Shown here in pieces: positions 36,833-44,654 of a DNA stretch of 64,000 bases (its first letter is position 1; each line of letters starts with the position of its first letter). The translations under genes were made by a program, and so were the position numbers. The DNA is from Multivorans sp965232105 (lineage in GTDB: Bacteria; Acidobacteriota; Thermoanaerobaculia; Multivoradales; Multivoraceae). The notes under the pieces are model-generated. The model searched no databases. It saw only the letters and a list, made by a program, of their open reading frames with translations, and was not told the DNA's origin. Location: assembly GCA_965232105.1 (NCBI GenBank), contig OZ246956.1, forward strand, positions 2,728,001 to 2,792,000, read 5' to 3'.

Positions 36833-37806
36833 GCTCTCGCCTGCCGCGGCGCTACGGCGGCTTTGACCACGACGCTCGCCGCCCGGATGGACTTCTCGTC
36901 GCCGAACCAGGCGCGGTGGACGCGGAGGGCCAAAGCGACGGAGACGACCCAAAGGAGCCCGCCGGTGGCCACGTGGGCCGTGTTGACGTGGACCTGCAGA
37001 CCGCTCCAGACGGTCCATGCGCCGAGGCCGATCTGAACCAGCAGGACGGCCCCGAGAAGTACGGCGGGGCGGGCGAGCTCAGGCCGGTCCCGGTGACGGG
37101 AGAGGACCCGCGCGATCAGCGCGACGGCGGCGGCCGTCACGGCTACCGCGCCTAGCCGATGGGCGAAGTGGAGACCGATGCCGAGACTCCACTCGGGCGG
37201 CAGGAGTCGCCCGAAGGCGAGTGGAAAGTCGGGAATCGCCAGGCCCGCGTCGTTGTGACGCATCGTCGCGCCGAGCAGGATCTGGCCGTAGACGCAGGCC
37301 GGGACGATCACGGCGAGGCGGCCCAGGAGTCGGTCGTCAAGCGGCCGGGCGCGTCCGTAGCGAGTTCGCCAGCCTGCCGACGTGAACACACCGAGGCTGA
37401 CGATCAAGGCGAAGAAGAGCTGAGCCAGCCCAGCATGGCTGATCGAGATCGGTTTCGGTAGCAGGTAGATCACCGTGATGCCGCCGAGCAGACCCTGAAC
37501 TATGACCGCCGCCAGCGCGCCCCAGGCGAGGCGACGCACCCAGGCGCGGCGCTCGACGCGGGCGGCCCAGATCGCGAGGCCGATTGTGAGCAGACCGACC
37601 ACGCTCGCGATCAGCCGGTGGCCGTGCTCGTAGAGGATGCCCCCCACCATCTTCGAGAAGGGGAAGGAGAACATGAAGTAGCCGTACGTGTTCGGCCAGT
37701 CCGGGACCGCCAGCCCCGAGTCGGTGCTCGTGACGAGACCGCCCGCCGCGATCAGCAGCAGGGACGCCCCGGCCAGCAGCCGGAGGTAGTAGTGCAGCCA
37801 GCGCAC
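36829..37806 (-). CDS. ctaA: heme A synthase
   Basis: Eight-helix membrane enzyme of 325 aa that oxidises the heme O methyl group to a formyl group. It has paired histidines in the two repeat halves: H63 (YEHGHRLIA), H124 (ISHAGLAQ), H216 (HFAHRLGA) and H278 (VNTAHVATG), with the conserved E60. The GTG at 37806 has a TAGAGT box (37816-37821) 9 nt upstream, without a ribosome site. The gene overlaps ctaB by GTGA, so the two are made together. Confidence 0.94.
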   Translation of the reverse strand: MRWLHYYLRLLAGASLLLIAAGGLVTSTDSGLAVPDWPNTYGYFMFSFPFSKMVGGILYEHGHRLIASVVGLLTIGLAIWAARVERRAWVRRLAWGALAAVIVQGLLGGITVIYLLPKPISISHAGLAQLFFALIVSLGVFTSAGWRTRYGRARPLDDRLLGRLAVIVPACVYGQILLGATMRHNDAGLAIPDFPLAFGRLLPPEWSLGIGLHFAHRLGAVAVTAAAVALIARVLSRHRDRPELARPAVLLGAVLLVQIGLGAWTVWSGLQVHVNTAHVATGGLLWVVSVALALRVHRAWFGDEKSIRAASVVVKAAVAPRQARA

Positions 37807-37849
37807 GACCGGCGCACTCTATCTTCGCTTCCGGCCGCCATCCACTCTC

Positions 37850-37949
37850 CGGACGCGCCCGTCAGCGGCTGCACTGATGGCACCCGTCTTGCGAGGCGAC
37901 GAGCAAGACGCGAACCAGTCAGTGCGCCCGTCAGCGGGCGCACTGATGG
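37850..37949. repeat. dispersed palindromic repeat, copy D (tandem)
   Basis: A hairpin at 37920-37945 has 11-bp arms CAGTGCGCCCG and CGGGCGCACTG around TCAG, flanked by GCGAACCAGT and ATGG exactly as in the reverse complement of copy A. A second, degenerate unit (GACGCGCCCGTCAGCGGC then TGCACTGATGG) lies just upstream at 37852-37880, and GTCTTGC/GCAAGAC arms (37887-37910) form a small hairpin between them. The perfect unit extends into the 3' end of the CoA-transferase gene. Confidence 0.75.
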
Positions 37950-39064
37950 AACTCGGCCCGGATCGCGGCACCGTGCTGGTCGAGTTCGGGGACCGGAGGC
38001 AGGCGTCTTCCCGGGTCGTTGGGGGCGACAGCTGGTGCGACCATGTCGATCTCGGTGCCGTCGGGAAGCGGTTGCCTGGCTCGTCGAAGCTGCGGGTGAC
38101 GCGACAGGGCGGCGACGCCGTTCAGGAAACCGTAGGCGATGCGGGCGCGATCGAGGACCGTGCGGATCGACTCCCGGTCATGGCGCCGGAACACGTCGGC
38201 GATCGCGGCCTCGACGGCGGCGCGACCGGCCGCGCGGTCCACGTTCCGTGGGTAAGCCTCGGCCAGTTGTGGCTGGTCGAGCACGTCGTTGCACAACCGC
38301 ACGAACTCACGGTCGTTCTGAACGCCGATCAGGACGGAATCGCCGTCACCAAGCTGGAACAGGCCGTAGGGCACGATCGTCGGATGGCCGAGGCCGACCC
38401 GCGGCCACTCGAGGCCCTGCTGCTCGAAGCGCAGCAGGGGCACCGCCATCCAATCCGCCATCGTGTGGAAGAGGGTGGCCTCGACGTTGCTGCCGGCGCC
38501 GGTGAGGCCGCGCTCGATCAGGGCTTCGAGGATGGCGGAGTACGCGTAGATGCCGGTGGCGAAGTCGCAGATGGACACGCCGACCCGACCGGGCGCCGCC
38601 GGCGACCCGGTGATCGAGGCGACGCCGCTCTCAGCCTGGACGAGCAGGTCGTAGGCGCGCATCGATCCGTAGGGGCCGTCCTCGCCGTAGCCCGAGATGT
38701 CGCAAGTGATCAGTCGCGGATGGCGCTCCCGAAGGTCCTTCGATCCGAAGCCGGCGCGCCTGGCCGCACCCGGAGCGAGGTTTTGAATGAACACGTCCGC
38801 GCGTTCGACCATCCGTTCGAGCAGGGCGCCGTCCTCCGCGTCCTTGATGTCGAGAACGATGGACTCCTTGCCCCGGTTCAGCCAGGCGAAGTAGGCCGAG
38901 ACGCCGCCCGTTCCGTCGTAGCCGCGGGCGAAGTCGCCGCCGTCGCGTTCGACCTTGATCACCCGGGCGCCGGCATCCGCCAGCCGGCAGGTCGCCAGAG
39001 GCGCCGCGACCGCCTGCTCGATGGCTACGACGAGCAGACCGTCAAGGGGGCGGTGGGCGGTCAT
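37931..39064 (-). CDS. family III CoA-transferase (CaiB/BaiF), second
   Basis: Protein of 377 aa starting at ATG 39064, overlapping the NUDIX gene stop by ATGA. Signatures: LDGLLVVAIEQAVAAPLATC, RLADAGARVIKVERDGGDFA, YFAWLNRGKESIVLDIKDAE, DVFIQNLAPGAARRAGFG and ITCDISGYGEDGPYG. Residues near 160-185 (GRVGVSICDFATGIYAYSAI) match the glycine-rich region before the active site in related racemase-type members. The last five residues and the TGA stop lie inside the palindromic repeat at 37920-37945, so the C-terminus was probably altered by the repeat. Substrate unknown. Confidence 0.9.
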   Translation of the reverse strand: MTAHRPLDGLLVVAIEQAVAAPLATCRLADAGARVIKVERDGGDFARGYDGTGGVSAYFAWLNRGKESIVLDIKDAEDGALLERMVERADVFIQNLAPGAARRAGFGSKDLRERHPRLITCDISGYGEDGPYGSMRAYDLLVQAESGVASITGSPAAPGRVGVSICDFATGIYAYSAILEALIERGLTGAGSNVEATLFHTMADWMAVPLLRFEQQGLEWPRVGLGHPTIVPYGLFQLGDGDSVLIGVQNDREFVRLCNDVLDQPQLAEAYPRNVDRAAGRAAVEAAIADVFRRHDRESIRTVLDRARIAYGFLNGVAALSRHPQLRRARQPLPDGTEIDMVAPAVAPNDPGRRLPPVPELDQHGAAIRAEFHQCAR

Positions 39065-39741
39065 CGCCAGGCGAAGACCGGCTGCTCGTAGTGGGCGACC
39101 CGGACGTCGTTGCCGCGCAGGACGACCTCGAGCATCTGGTAAACGATCGCCGCCGTGGGAGCATGGACGAGGCCGCCGCGAATCGGCATCGAGAGCACGG
39201 GGTTCTCGCTCTCGGGAATCTCCCGCAGCACCGGCACGTCGGGCCGGTCGAGGTCGATCAGCGGGATGCGGTAGGCGCGGTAGACCTCGTCGGGGTTCGG
39301 CTGCAGCTTGCGGTACTCGTTGCACCAGAAGACCACCGGCGTGATGACGAAGCCGGAGCGGGTACCGAAGTCGTCGAGCCGGCCAAGCAGCGCGGACGAG
39401 TCGAGGTCCAGGCCGACCTCTTCGTGGAGTTCGCGCATCGCCGCCTCCTCCGGGGTCTCCGCTTCATCGATCCGGCCGCCTGGAAGTGCCCACTGGCCGC
39501 GGTGACGGCGCAACCTGAGGGAGCGGCGCGTGAGCAGGAAGCAGCCGCGGCCGCCCTTGTCCGGCAGCAGGGTGATCGCGACCGCGGCATGCGCGTTGGC
39601 CGCGACGGCGCCGGTGCGCCCGGATGCCTCCGCCGCGCGCGCCGCGGCGGCCTCGGGATCGAGCTCTCGCCGCTCGAAGCGACGCAGGTTGCGTTCGGCG
39701 TGGTCGAGAAGTTCCGGGCCGTGCCGCGCCGGGAAGCTCAC
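39061..39741 (-). CDS. NUDIX hydrolase, CoA-pyrophosphatase-like
   Basis: Protein of 226 aa. A complete Nudix box lies at residues 89-111: GRIDEAETPEEAAMRELHEE then VGL, matching GX5EX7REUXEEXGU. Before it, LLTRRSLRLRRHRGQWALPG resembles the extra motif of the NudL/CoA-diphosphatase subgroup, which cleaves CoA to phosphopantetheine and 3',5'-ADP. It overlaps the CoA-transferase start by ATGA, which fits a CoA-related role. GTG 39741 lies 22 nt past the LLM gene stop. Confidence 0.88.
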   Translation of the reverse strand: MSFPARHGPELLDHAERNLRRFERRELDPEAAAARAAEASGRTGAVAANAHAAVAITLLPDKGGRGCFLLTRRSLRLRRHRGQWALPGGRIDEAETPEEAAMRELHEEVGLDLDSSALLGRLDDFGTRSGFVITPVVFWCNEYRKLQPNPDEVYRAYRIPLIDLDRPDVPVLREIPESENPVLSMPIRGGLVHAPTAAIVYQMLEVVLRGNDVRVAHYEQPVFAWR

Positions 39742-39763
39742 GTAAGAGATGCCGCCAGGCCGG

Positions 39764-40810
39764 TCACGGCGCCTCCTGGCGGATCAACTCGAGCACCCGA
39801 CCGAGGGTGTCGAGGCGTTCGGGCACCGTGGCGCCGGCCGGGCTCAGACGCAGCGTCGTCACGCCGGCGTCCCGGTAGGCGCGGATGCGGTTGCGGATCC
39901 GGGCCTCGTCGCCGATCAGCGTGTTGCCGAGCACCATCTCGTCGGGCACCCGCGCGGCGGCCTCGTCCCGCTTGCGGGCGAGCCACAGGGCCTGCACTTC
40001 ACGGGCCGCCTCGACGAACCCGGCGCGGCGGTAGGCGTCGTTGTAGAAGTTCGTCTGCGCCGAGCCCATCGCCCCCAGGGTGAAGGCCATGGCCGGCTTG
40101 CGGCGGGCGGCCATTCGCTCCAGGTCGTCGCCGAACTCGACTTCGCCGCCGACCTGGACGTCGATGTCGTCCAGACTGCGACCGGCACGCTTTGCCCCGG
40201 CCTGCATCGCGGGAAAGAAGGCGTCCCCGTGTTCCGGAATGAAGGAGGTGCCGAGCCAGCCGTCGGCGACCTCGCCCGTGAACTCGAGCGACTTCGGCCC
40301 CAGCGTCGCCAGGTAGATCGGCAGTTGCGGGCGCGGAGGCTGCGACATGCGGATCGCCTTGCCCTCCCCGCCCGGCCGGGGCAGGGTGTAGTGCTCGCCG
40401 TCGTAGGCGATCTTCTCGCCCGAGAGGGCGATCTTCAGGATGTCGATGTACTCCCGGAGGCGCCCCAGGGGTTTTGCGAAGGCGGTGCCATGGAGCCCTT
40501 CGACTACCTGGGGTCCGCTGACGCCGAGGCCGAGGATGAACCGGTCGTTCGACATCGAGGCGAGGGACATCGCGGTCATCGCGGTCATCGAAGGCGCCCG
40601 CGCCGAGATCTGCATGATGCCGGTGCCGAGGCGAATGCGCTCCGTGCGCGCGGCGAGGTAGGCGAGCGGGGTCACGGCGTCGGTGCCCCAGGCCTCGGCC
40701 GACCAGAGGTCGTCGATGCCCATGCGGTCCGCCTCGACGACGTACTCCGTCAGGGCGTCCCAGTTCGTTCCGGAGGCGTAGGCGCTGCCTATGCCGATCG
40801 CTGTCCGCAT
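39764..40810 (-). CDS. LLM-class flavin/F420-dependent oxidoreductase
   Basis: Protein of 348 aa with ATG 40810 after AAGGAGA. It has a luciferase-like TIM barrel: IDDLWSAEAWGTDAVTPLAY, LAARTERIRLGTGIMQISAR, NDRFILGLGVSGPQVVEGLH and PIYLATLGPKSLEFTGEVAD. Members use F420 or FMN to oxidise or reduce varied carbonyl or alcohol substrates. It heads a likely operon with the NUDIX and CoA-transferase genes. The cofactor cannot be decided from sequence alone. Confidence 0.9.
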   Translation of the reverse strand: MRTAIGIGSAYASGTNWDALTEYVVEADRMGIDDLWSAEAWGTDAVTPLAYLAARTERIRLGTGIMQISARAPSMTAMTAMSLASMSNDRFILGLGVSGPQVVEGLHGTAFAKPLGRLREYIDILKIALSGEKIAYDGEHYTLPRPGGEGKAIRMSQPPRPQLPIYLATLGPKSLEFTGEVADGWLGTSFIPEHGDAFFPAMQAGAKRAGRSLDDIDVQVGGEVEFGDDLERMAARRKPAMAFTLGAMGSAQTNFYNDAYRRAGFVEAAREVQALWLARKRDEAAARVPDEMVLGNTLIGDEARIRNRIRAYRDAGVTTLRLSPAGATVPERLDTLGRVLELIRQEAP

Positions 40811-40839
40811 CGGTCTTTCTCCTTGTTCCAGGTCGGCTC

Positions 40840-40912
40840 TATTGACCGCCAGGTCGGTTTCTGTTGAACCGTTGGCGGTTCGATTGAACGTTGGTCGTCC
40901 TATTGAACGTTC
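40840..40912. repeat. four degenerate 19-22 nt tandem repeats at a gene 3' end
   Basis: ATTGACCG, GTTGAACCGTTGG, ATTGAACGTTGG and ATTGAACGTTCG recur at 40841, 40863, 40883 and 40902. The last unit is the 3' end of the minus-strand gene at 40900 (reading ...AACGTTCAATAG). The others look like tandem copies of that end, including mutated versions of its stop codon, filling the gap to the LLM gene. Confidence 0.55.
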
Positions 40913-41478
40913 GTGGCGCGAACGTAGATCAGATTGCGGATGTCCGGACGGGGATCCTGAGTGCGGGTGTGCAGCTTCACCTGCAGTTCGCTTCCGTCCC
41001 TGGAGAGTTGCCAGGTCTCCGTGATGTCGAGGTCGCCGAACGGTGTGACTCTCGTGTACGAGACGGAGAGCTTGTTCTTGCGCCACTTCACGCGGGCGGT
41101 GCGCGTACCGCCCTGGAAATCGGGCATCTCCGTGGGCTTCCCGTCGGTGATGAGGTTCTGGGTGAACCGGACCGGTCCCGGGAGGCTCTCGTTCCGCATC
41201 GTGTAGTTCATGACCAGGTCTTCCCCGGTCAGGGCGATGTCGAGCTCGAGGTCGAGCGTGTTCGGCCGTTCGCGGCCGGCGCGGCCCGGGGCCAGGGAGT
41301 CACTGCGCTCGTTGTCGAGCTGCCAGACGCCGGCGAAGTCAGGGTTCGCGGCCAGGAGCGGCGCGGCCGCGAACGCTGCGATGACCAGCGAGGCGGCCAC
41401 GAGGGGCGCCGTGAACGCCGCGGCCGCTCGAGCCCGGCGGCCGGTCGACGTGGGGCGGGTGTGGACTGGTCTTCTCAT
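40900..41478 (-). CDS. small secreted protein, FAGVWQLD family (paralog A)
   Basis: Protein of 192 aa. ATG 41478 follows AAGGAGA; the longer frame upstream overlaps the neighbouring gene and is not used. After an Arg-rich N-terminus and a hydrophobic signal (FTAPLVAASLVIAAFAAAPL) comes FAGVWQLDNERSDSLAPGRA, then a run of beta strands ending DPRPDIRNLIYVRATNVQ. It is paralogous to the next gene (FAGTWQKDYSRSDAP and PDIRKNYYVPATVVQ). The fold is probably lipocalin-like; ligand unknown. Confidence 0.8.
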   Translation of the reverse strand: MRRPVHTRPTSTGRRARAAAAFTAPLVAASLVIAAFAAAPLLAANPDFAGVWQLDNERSDSLAPGRAGRERPNTLDLELDIALTGEDLVMNYTMRNESLPGPVRFTQNLITDGKPTEMPDFQGGTRTARVKWRKNKLSVSYTRVTPFGDLDITETWQLSRDGSELQVKLHTRTQDPRPDIRNLIYVRATNVQ

Positions 41479-41558
41479 GAGTGTCTCCTTGCTGGTGGCG
41501 GCATCGGCGATGTTCGAAGCCGCCTCCATCGTTGCTGGCTCTGGCGAACTGGTGTCGT

Positions 41559-42161
41559 CTACTGGACGACCGTTGCCGGAACGTAGTAGTTCTTCCGGAT
41601 GTCGGGGCGCCCCGCGGCTCCGCGTCCGAAGATGGTCTGGAGGAGGTCTCCGTCCTTCGTGATCTCCCAGATCTGCTGCACATCGGCTTCGAAGCTCGGG
41701 AGCTTGACCGTGTAGGAGACGTTCAGCTTCTTCTTGCGCCACCTGGCGCGTACTTCGAGCATACTGCCGCTGCCCAGATCACGCGCCGCGTGGGGCTTGT
41801 TGTTCGTGATGTAGGTCACGTCCACGACCCGGGGGCTGGGCCACCCACGCCGCCGGCTGGTTTGAATCAATGCGATGTCCTCGCCTTCCAGCCTGATCTC
41901 GATCTCGATGTCGGCCGCGTTTACCTGTGGTCGGTCGTGGCGGCCGGGCCAGGGCGCGTCGCTGCGCGAGTAGTCCTTCTGCCAGGTGCCGGCGAAACGC
42001 TCGTCCTGGGCCGCGGCGGGCGCCGCGGCGAGTACTGCCGCGACGAGAACGCCGCCAAGGATGGCGGCGAAGGCCGGGCCGTTGACACGGACCGGGTGAA
42101 CCGGCTTGCGGGGCCGGGAATCATGGAACACAATCGAAGGTCTGGAGGCGATCGGATTCAT
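41559..42161 (-). CDS. small secreted protein, FAGTWQKD family (paralog B)
   Basis: Protein of 200 aa. I choose ATG 42161 because GGAGG lies 7-12 nt before it; an ATG ten codons upstream (42191) would precede the ribosome site. A hydrophobic signal (AFAAILGGVLVAAVLAAAPA) precedes FAGTWQKDYSRSDAPWPGRH and a beta-rich domain (VRARWRKKKLNVSYTVKLPS). It is paralogous to the adjacent downstream gene and in the same orientation, so this is a tandem duplication with divergence. Function unknown. Confidence 0.8.
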   Translation of the reverse strand: MNPIASRPSIVFHDSRPRKPVHPVRVNGPAFAAILGGVLVAAVLAAAPAAAQDERFAGTWQKDYSRSDAPWPGRHDRPQVNAADIEIEIRLEGEDIALIQTSRRRGWPSPRVVDVTYITNNKPHAARDLGSGSMLEVRARWRKKKLNVSYTVKLPSFEADVQQIWEITKDGDLLQTIFGRGAAGRPDIRKNYYVPATVVQ

Positions 42162-42245
42162 GGACATTTCCTCCGTGTCGGCTCTGTCCATTTCGGATGC
42201 TGGTGTGGGGGGGATCTCCTGATTCTACAAACCCCGACCGGGCCT

Positions 42246-43190
42246 CTAGCCGCCCAGCAGCTCCGCGAAGTACCGGATCGTCTTCTCGAGGCCGGTTTCC
42301 AGGTCGACCTGGGGCTGCCAGTCGAGCAAACGGGTGGCACGGCCGATGTCGGGTTGCCGCGTCTTCGGGTCGTCGACCGGTAGAGGCTGGAACTCGATCT
42401 CGCTGCCGCTGTCGGTCAGTCCCTGGATGACCTGGGCGAACTCCAGCACGGTCATTTCGCGCGGGTTGCCGAGATTGACCGGGTCGGTCTCGGACGAGTT
42501 GAGCAGGCGCCAGACACCTTCGACCAGATCGTCGATGTAGCAGAAGGAACGGGTCTGCTGGCCATCTCCGTACACGGTCAGGGGTTTGCCGGAGAGAGCC
42601 TGACGGATGAAGTTCGGTACGACGCGGCCGTCGCGCAGCCGCATGCGCGGACCGTAGGTGTTGAAGATTCGAACGATCCGGGTATCCAGGTCGTGAATGC
42701 GGTGATACGCCATGACCATCGCTTCGGCGAAGCGCTTCGCCTCGTCGTAGACCCCGCGAGGACCGACGGGGTTCACATTGCCCCAGTACCCCTCCGGTTG
42801 CGGATGGACCAGCGGGTCACCGTAGACCTCCGAGGTGGAGGCGAGCAGGTAGCGGGCGCCGTGGTGCTTGGCCAGACCCAGCGAGTTGTGGGTGCCGAGC
42901 GACCCGACCTTCAGCGTCTGGATTGGCAGTTCGAGGTAGTCCACCGGGCTCGCCGGCGAGGCGAAGTGGAGGACGTTGTCGACATGGGGGCCGACGTAGA
43001 CCGGCGAGCTTATGTCGTGCTCGATCAGGGTGAAGCGCTCGTTGCCGAGCAGATGCTCGATGTTCGCCGGGCTGCCGGTGATGAAGTTGTCGACGCAGTA
43101 GACTTGGTGACCCTCGGCGAGCAGCCGGGAGCAGAGATGGGAGCCGATGAATCCGGCGCCGCCGGTGACGACGGAGAGCGGCTGGCTCAC
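42246..43190 (-). CDS. UDP-glucuronate decarboxylase (UDP-xylose synthase)
   Basis: Extended SDR of 314 aa that converts UDP-glucuronate to UDP-xylose in the cytoplasm. It has the NAD site GGAGFIGSHL (residues 10-19), the catalytic triad S/T near 119-120 (ASTSEVYGDP) with Y148-x3-K152 (YDEAK), and SPASPVDYLELPIQTLK and GPRMRLRDGRVVPNFI, typical of UXS. GTG 43190 overlaps the ugd stop by GTGA, so the two successive steps from UDP-glucose to UDP-xylose are translated together. Product use (polysaccharide or glycan) is inferred. Confidence 0.93.
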   Translation of the reverse strand: MSQPLSVVTGGAGFIGSHLCSRLLAEGHQVYCVDNFITGSPANIEHLLGNERFTLIEHDISSPVYVGPHVDNVLHFASPASPVDYLELPIQTLKVGSLGTHNSLGLAKHHGARYLLASTSEVYGDPLVHPQPEGYWGNVNPVGPRGVYDEAKRFAEAMVMAYHRIHDLDTRIVRIFNTYGPRMRLRDGRVVPNFIRQALSGKPLTVYGDGQQTRSFCYIDDLVEGVWRLLNSSETDPVNLGNPREMTVLEFAQVIQGLTDSGSEIEFQPLPVDDPKTRQPDIGRATRLLDWQPQVDLETGLEKTIRYFAELLGG

Positions 43191-44545
43191 GAGGCCTCCG
43201 ATCCCACGGCGGCGTGAGCGGGCGCGAGGACGTGCCGGGGGCCGTCGGGCGAAGCGTCGGTCCGTCCGAGCGACGCGTAGCGGAAGCCGGCGGCGGCCAC
43301 TCGCTCCGGCTCGTAGAGGTTGCGGAGATCGACGATCGACGGCTCGCGCAGCAACGTGCGCAGACGATCGAACTCGAGCGCCCGGAACTGGTTCCACTCG
43401 GTGAGGATGGCCAGCAGGTCGGCGCCCTCGGCGGCCTCGTAGGGATCATCGCAGTACACGGCTTCCGGTCGAATGCGGCGGGCATTGTCCATCGCTGCCG
43501 GATCGTATGCCCGCACGGCAGCACCGCCGGACAGAAGCTGATCCAGAACGAACAGGGCCGGCGATTCCCGGATGTCGTCCGTGTCGGGCTTGAACGAAAG
43601 ACCGAGCATCGCGACGGTCCGGCCCCTGGGGGCGCCCAGCACGGACTCGATCTTGATCAGCATCCGTTCCTGAACACGGCGGTTGACGTCGAGCGTGGCC
43701 TCGACGATCCGGGCTCGGGCGCCGGCATCCCTGGCCATGGAGACCATCGCGCGCGTGTCCTTCGGGAAGCAGGAGCCGCCGAAGCCCGGACCGGGGCGCA
43801 GGAACAGCGGCCCGATTCGCTTGTCGAGGCCCATGCCCCTGGCCACGACCTGGACGTCGGCGCCGGTGCGTTCGCACAGCTCTGCGACTTCGTTGATGAA
43901 GGAGATGCGGGTGGCGAGGAAGCTGTTCGAGGCGTACTTGATCATCTCCGCCGTCTCGACATCGGTGACCACGATGGGCACGCCGCGGGCGCGCAGCGGC
44001 GAGTAGATCTCGAGCATGATGTCGGTGGCGCGCTGGTCGCGGCTGCCGATGACGAGCCGGTCGGGGCGCATGAAGTCCTCGATGGCCGAGCCCTCGCGAA
44101 GGAACTCCGGATTGCTGACGACGGAGAAGGTGCGGCCGTGGCCGATGATCTTCTCGATCATGCGGCCGGTGCCCACGGGCACCGTGCTCTTCGTGACGAT
44201 CGCCTTGTAGCTGTTGAGTCGCCCGCCGATCGCCTGGGCCACTTCGCGCACGTAGCGCAGGTCCGAGGAGCCGTCCTCGCGGGGCGGAGTACCGACCGCG
44301 ATGAACACGGCCGCCGCGGCTTCGAGGGCGGGCCCCAGCTCGGTGGTGAAGCTCAGTCGCCCGGCTTCCTCGTTCTTCGCGACCAGGGTCGAAAGCCCCG
44401 GTTCGTAGATTGGAATCCTGCCCGCCTGCAACTGGGCGATCTTCGCCTCGTCCTGGTCGACGCAGACGACATCCATGCCGAAGTCGGCCAGGCATGCTCC
44501 GGTGACCAGGCCGACATAGCCGGAGCCGACGACGCAGATCCTCAC
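43187..44545 (-). CDS. ugd: UDP-glucose 6-dehydrogenase
   Basis: Protein of 452 aa that oxidises UDP-glucose to UDP-glucuronate with two NAD+. Rossmann motif GSGYVGLVTGACLA (residues 7-20), substrate lysine K203 (MIKYASNSFLA), catalytic C259 in GFGGSCFPKD, and a C-terminal NAD/UDP-binding domain (MLGLSFKPDTDDIRESPAL). The GTG start has no ribosome site; a TATAAC box at 44553-44558, inside a 14-bp palindrome, lies 7 nt upstream. The C-terminal about 30 residues after RYASLGR are extra. Confidence 0.95.
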   Translation of the reverse strand: MRICVVGSGYVGLVTGACLADFGMDVVCVDQDEAKIAQLQAGRIPIYEPGLSTLVAKNEEAGRLSFTTELGPALEAAAAVFIAVGTPPREDGSSDLRYVREVAQAIGGRLNSYKAIVTKSTVPVGTGRMIEKIIGHGRTFSVVSNPEFLREGSAIEDFMRPDRLVIGSRDQRATDIMLEIYSPLRARGVPIVVTDVETAEMIKYASNSFLATRISFINEVAELCERTGADVQVVARGMGLDKRIGPLFLRPGPGFGGSCFPKDTRAMVSMARDAGARARIVEATLDVNRRVQERMLIKIESVLGAPRGRTVAMLGLSFKPDTDDIRESPALFVLDQLLSGGAAVRAYDPAAMDNARRIRPEAVYCDDPYEAAEGADLLAILTEWNQFRALEFDRLRTLLREPSIVDLRNLYEPERVAAAGFRYASLGRTDASPDGPRHVLAPAHAAVGSEAS

Positions 44546-44550
44546 TCGCG

Positions 44551-44564
44551 CTGTTATATAACAG
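44551..44564. promoter_or_regulatory. 14-bp perfect palindrome over the ugd -10 region
   Basis: CTGTTATATAACAG is self-complementary over its whole length. On the minus strand it contains TATAAC 7 nt before the ugd GTG, so a protein bound here would block ugd transcription. A related imperfect version (CTGTAACA G TGTTATAG) overlaps the promoter of the receptor gene at 7571-7587. The AT content is strikingly low-GC for this genome. Confidence 0.5.
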
Positions 44565-44654
44565 TGAGTCGAATGCGTCGCGTGTTTCGCCGGGACTGCG
44601 GTGCGCGCAGCGAACGATCCGGAAGAAACAGGGCGGAAGAGTCAGGGTGAGTCA

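Noticed and set aside
37752..37943. Small minus-strand ORF with a repeated PLTGA peptide
   Set aside because: The repetition comes from the tandem palindromic DNA repeat, not from a protein-coding gene.
42162..42191. N-terminal extension of the paralog B secreted protein to 42191
   Set aside because: The GGAGG ribosome site lies inside this extension, directly before the ATG at 42161.
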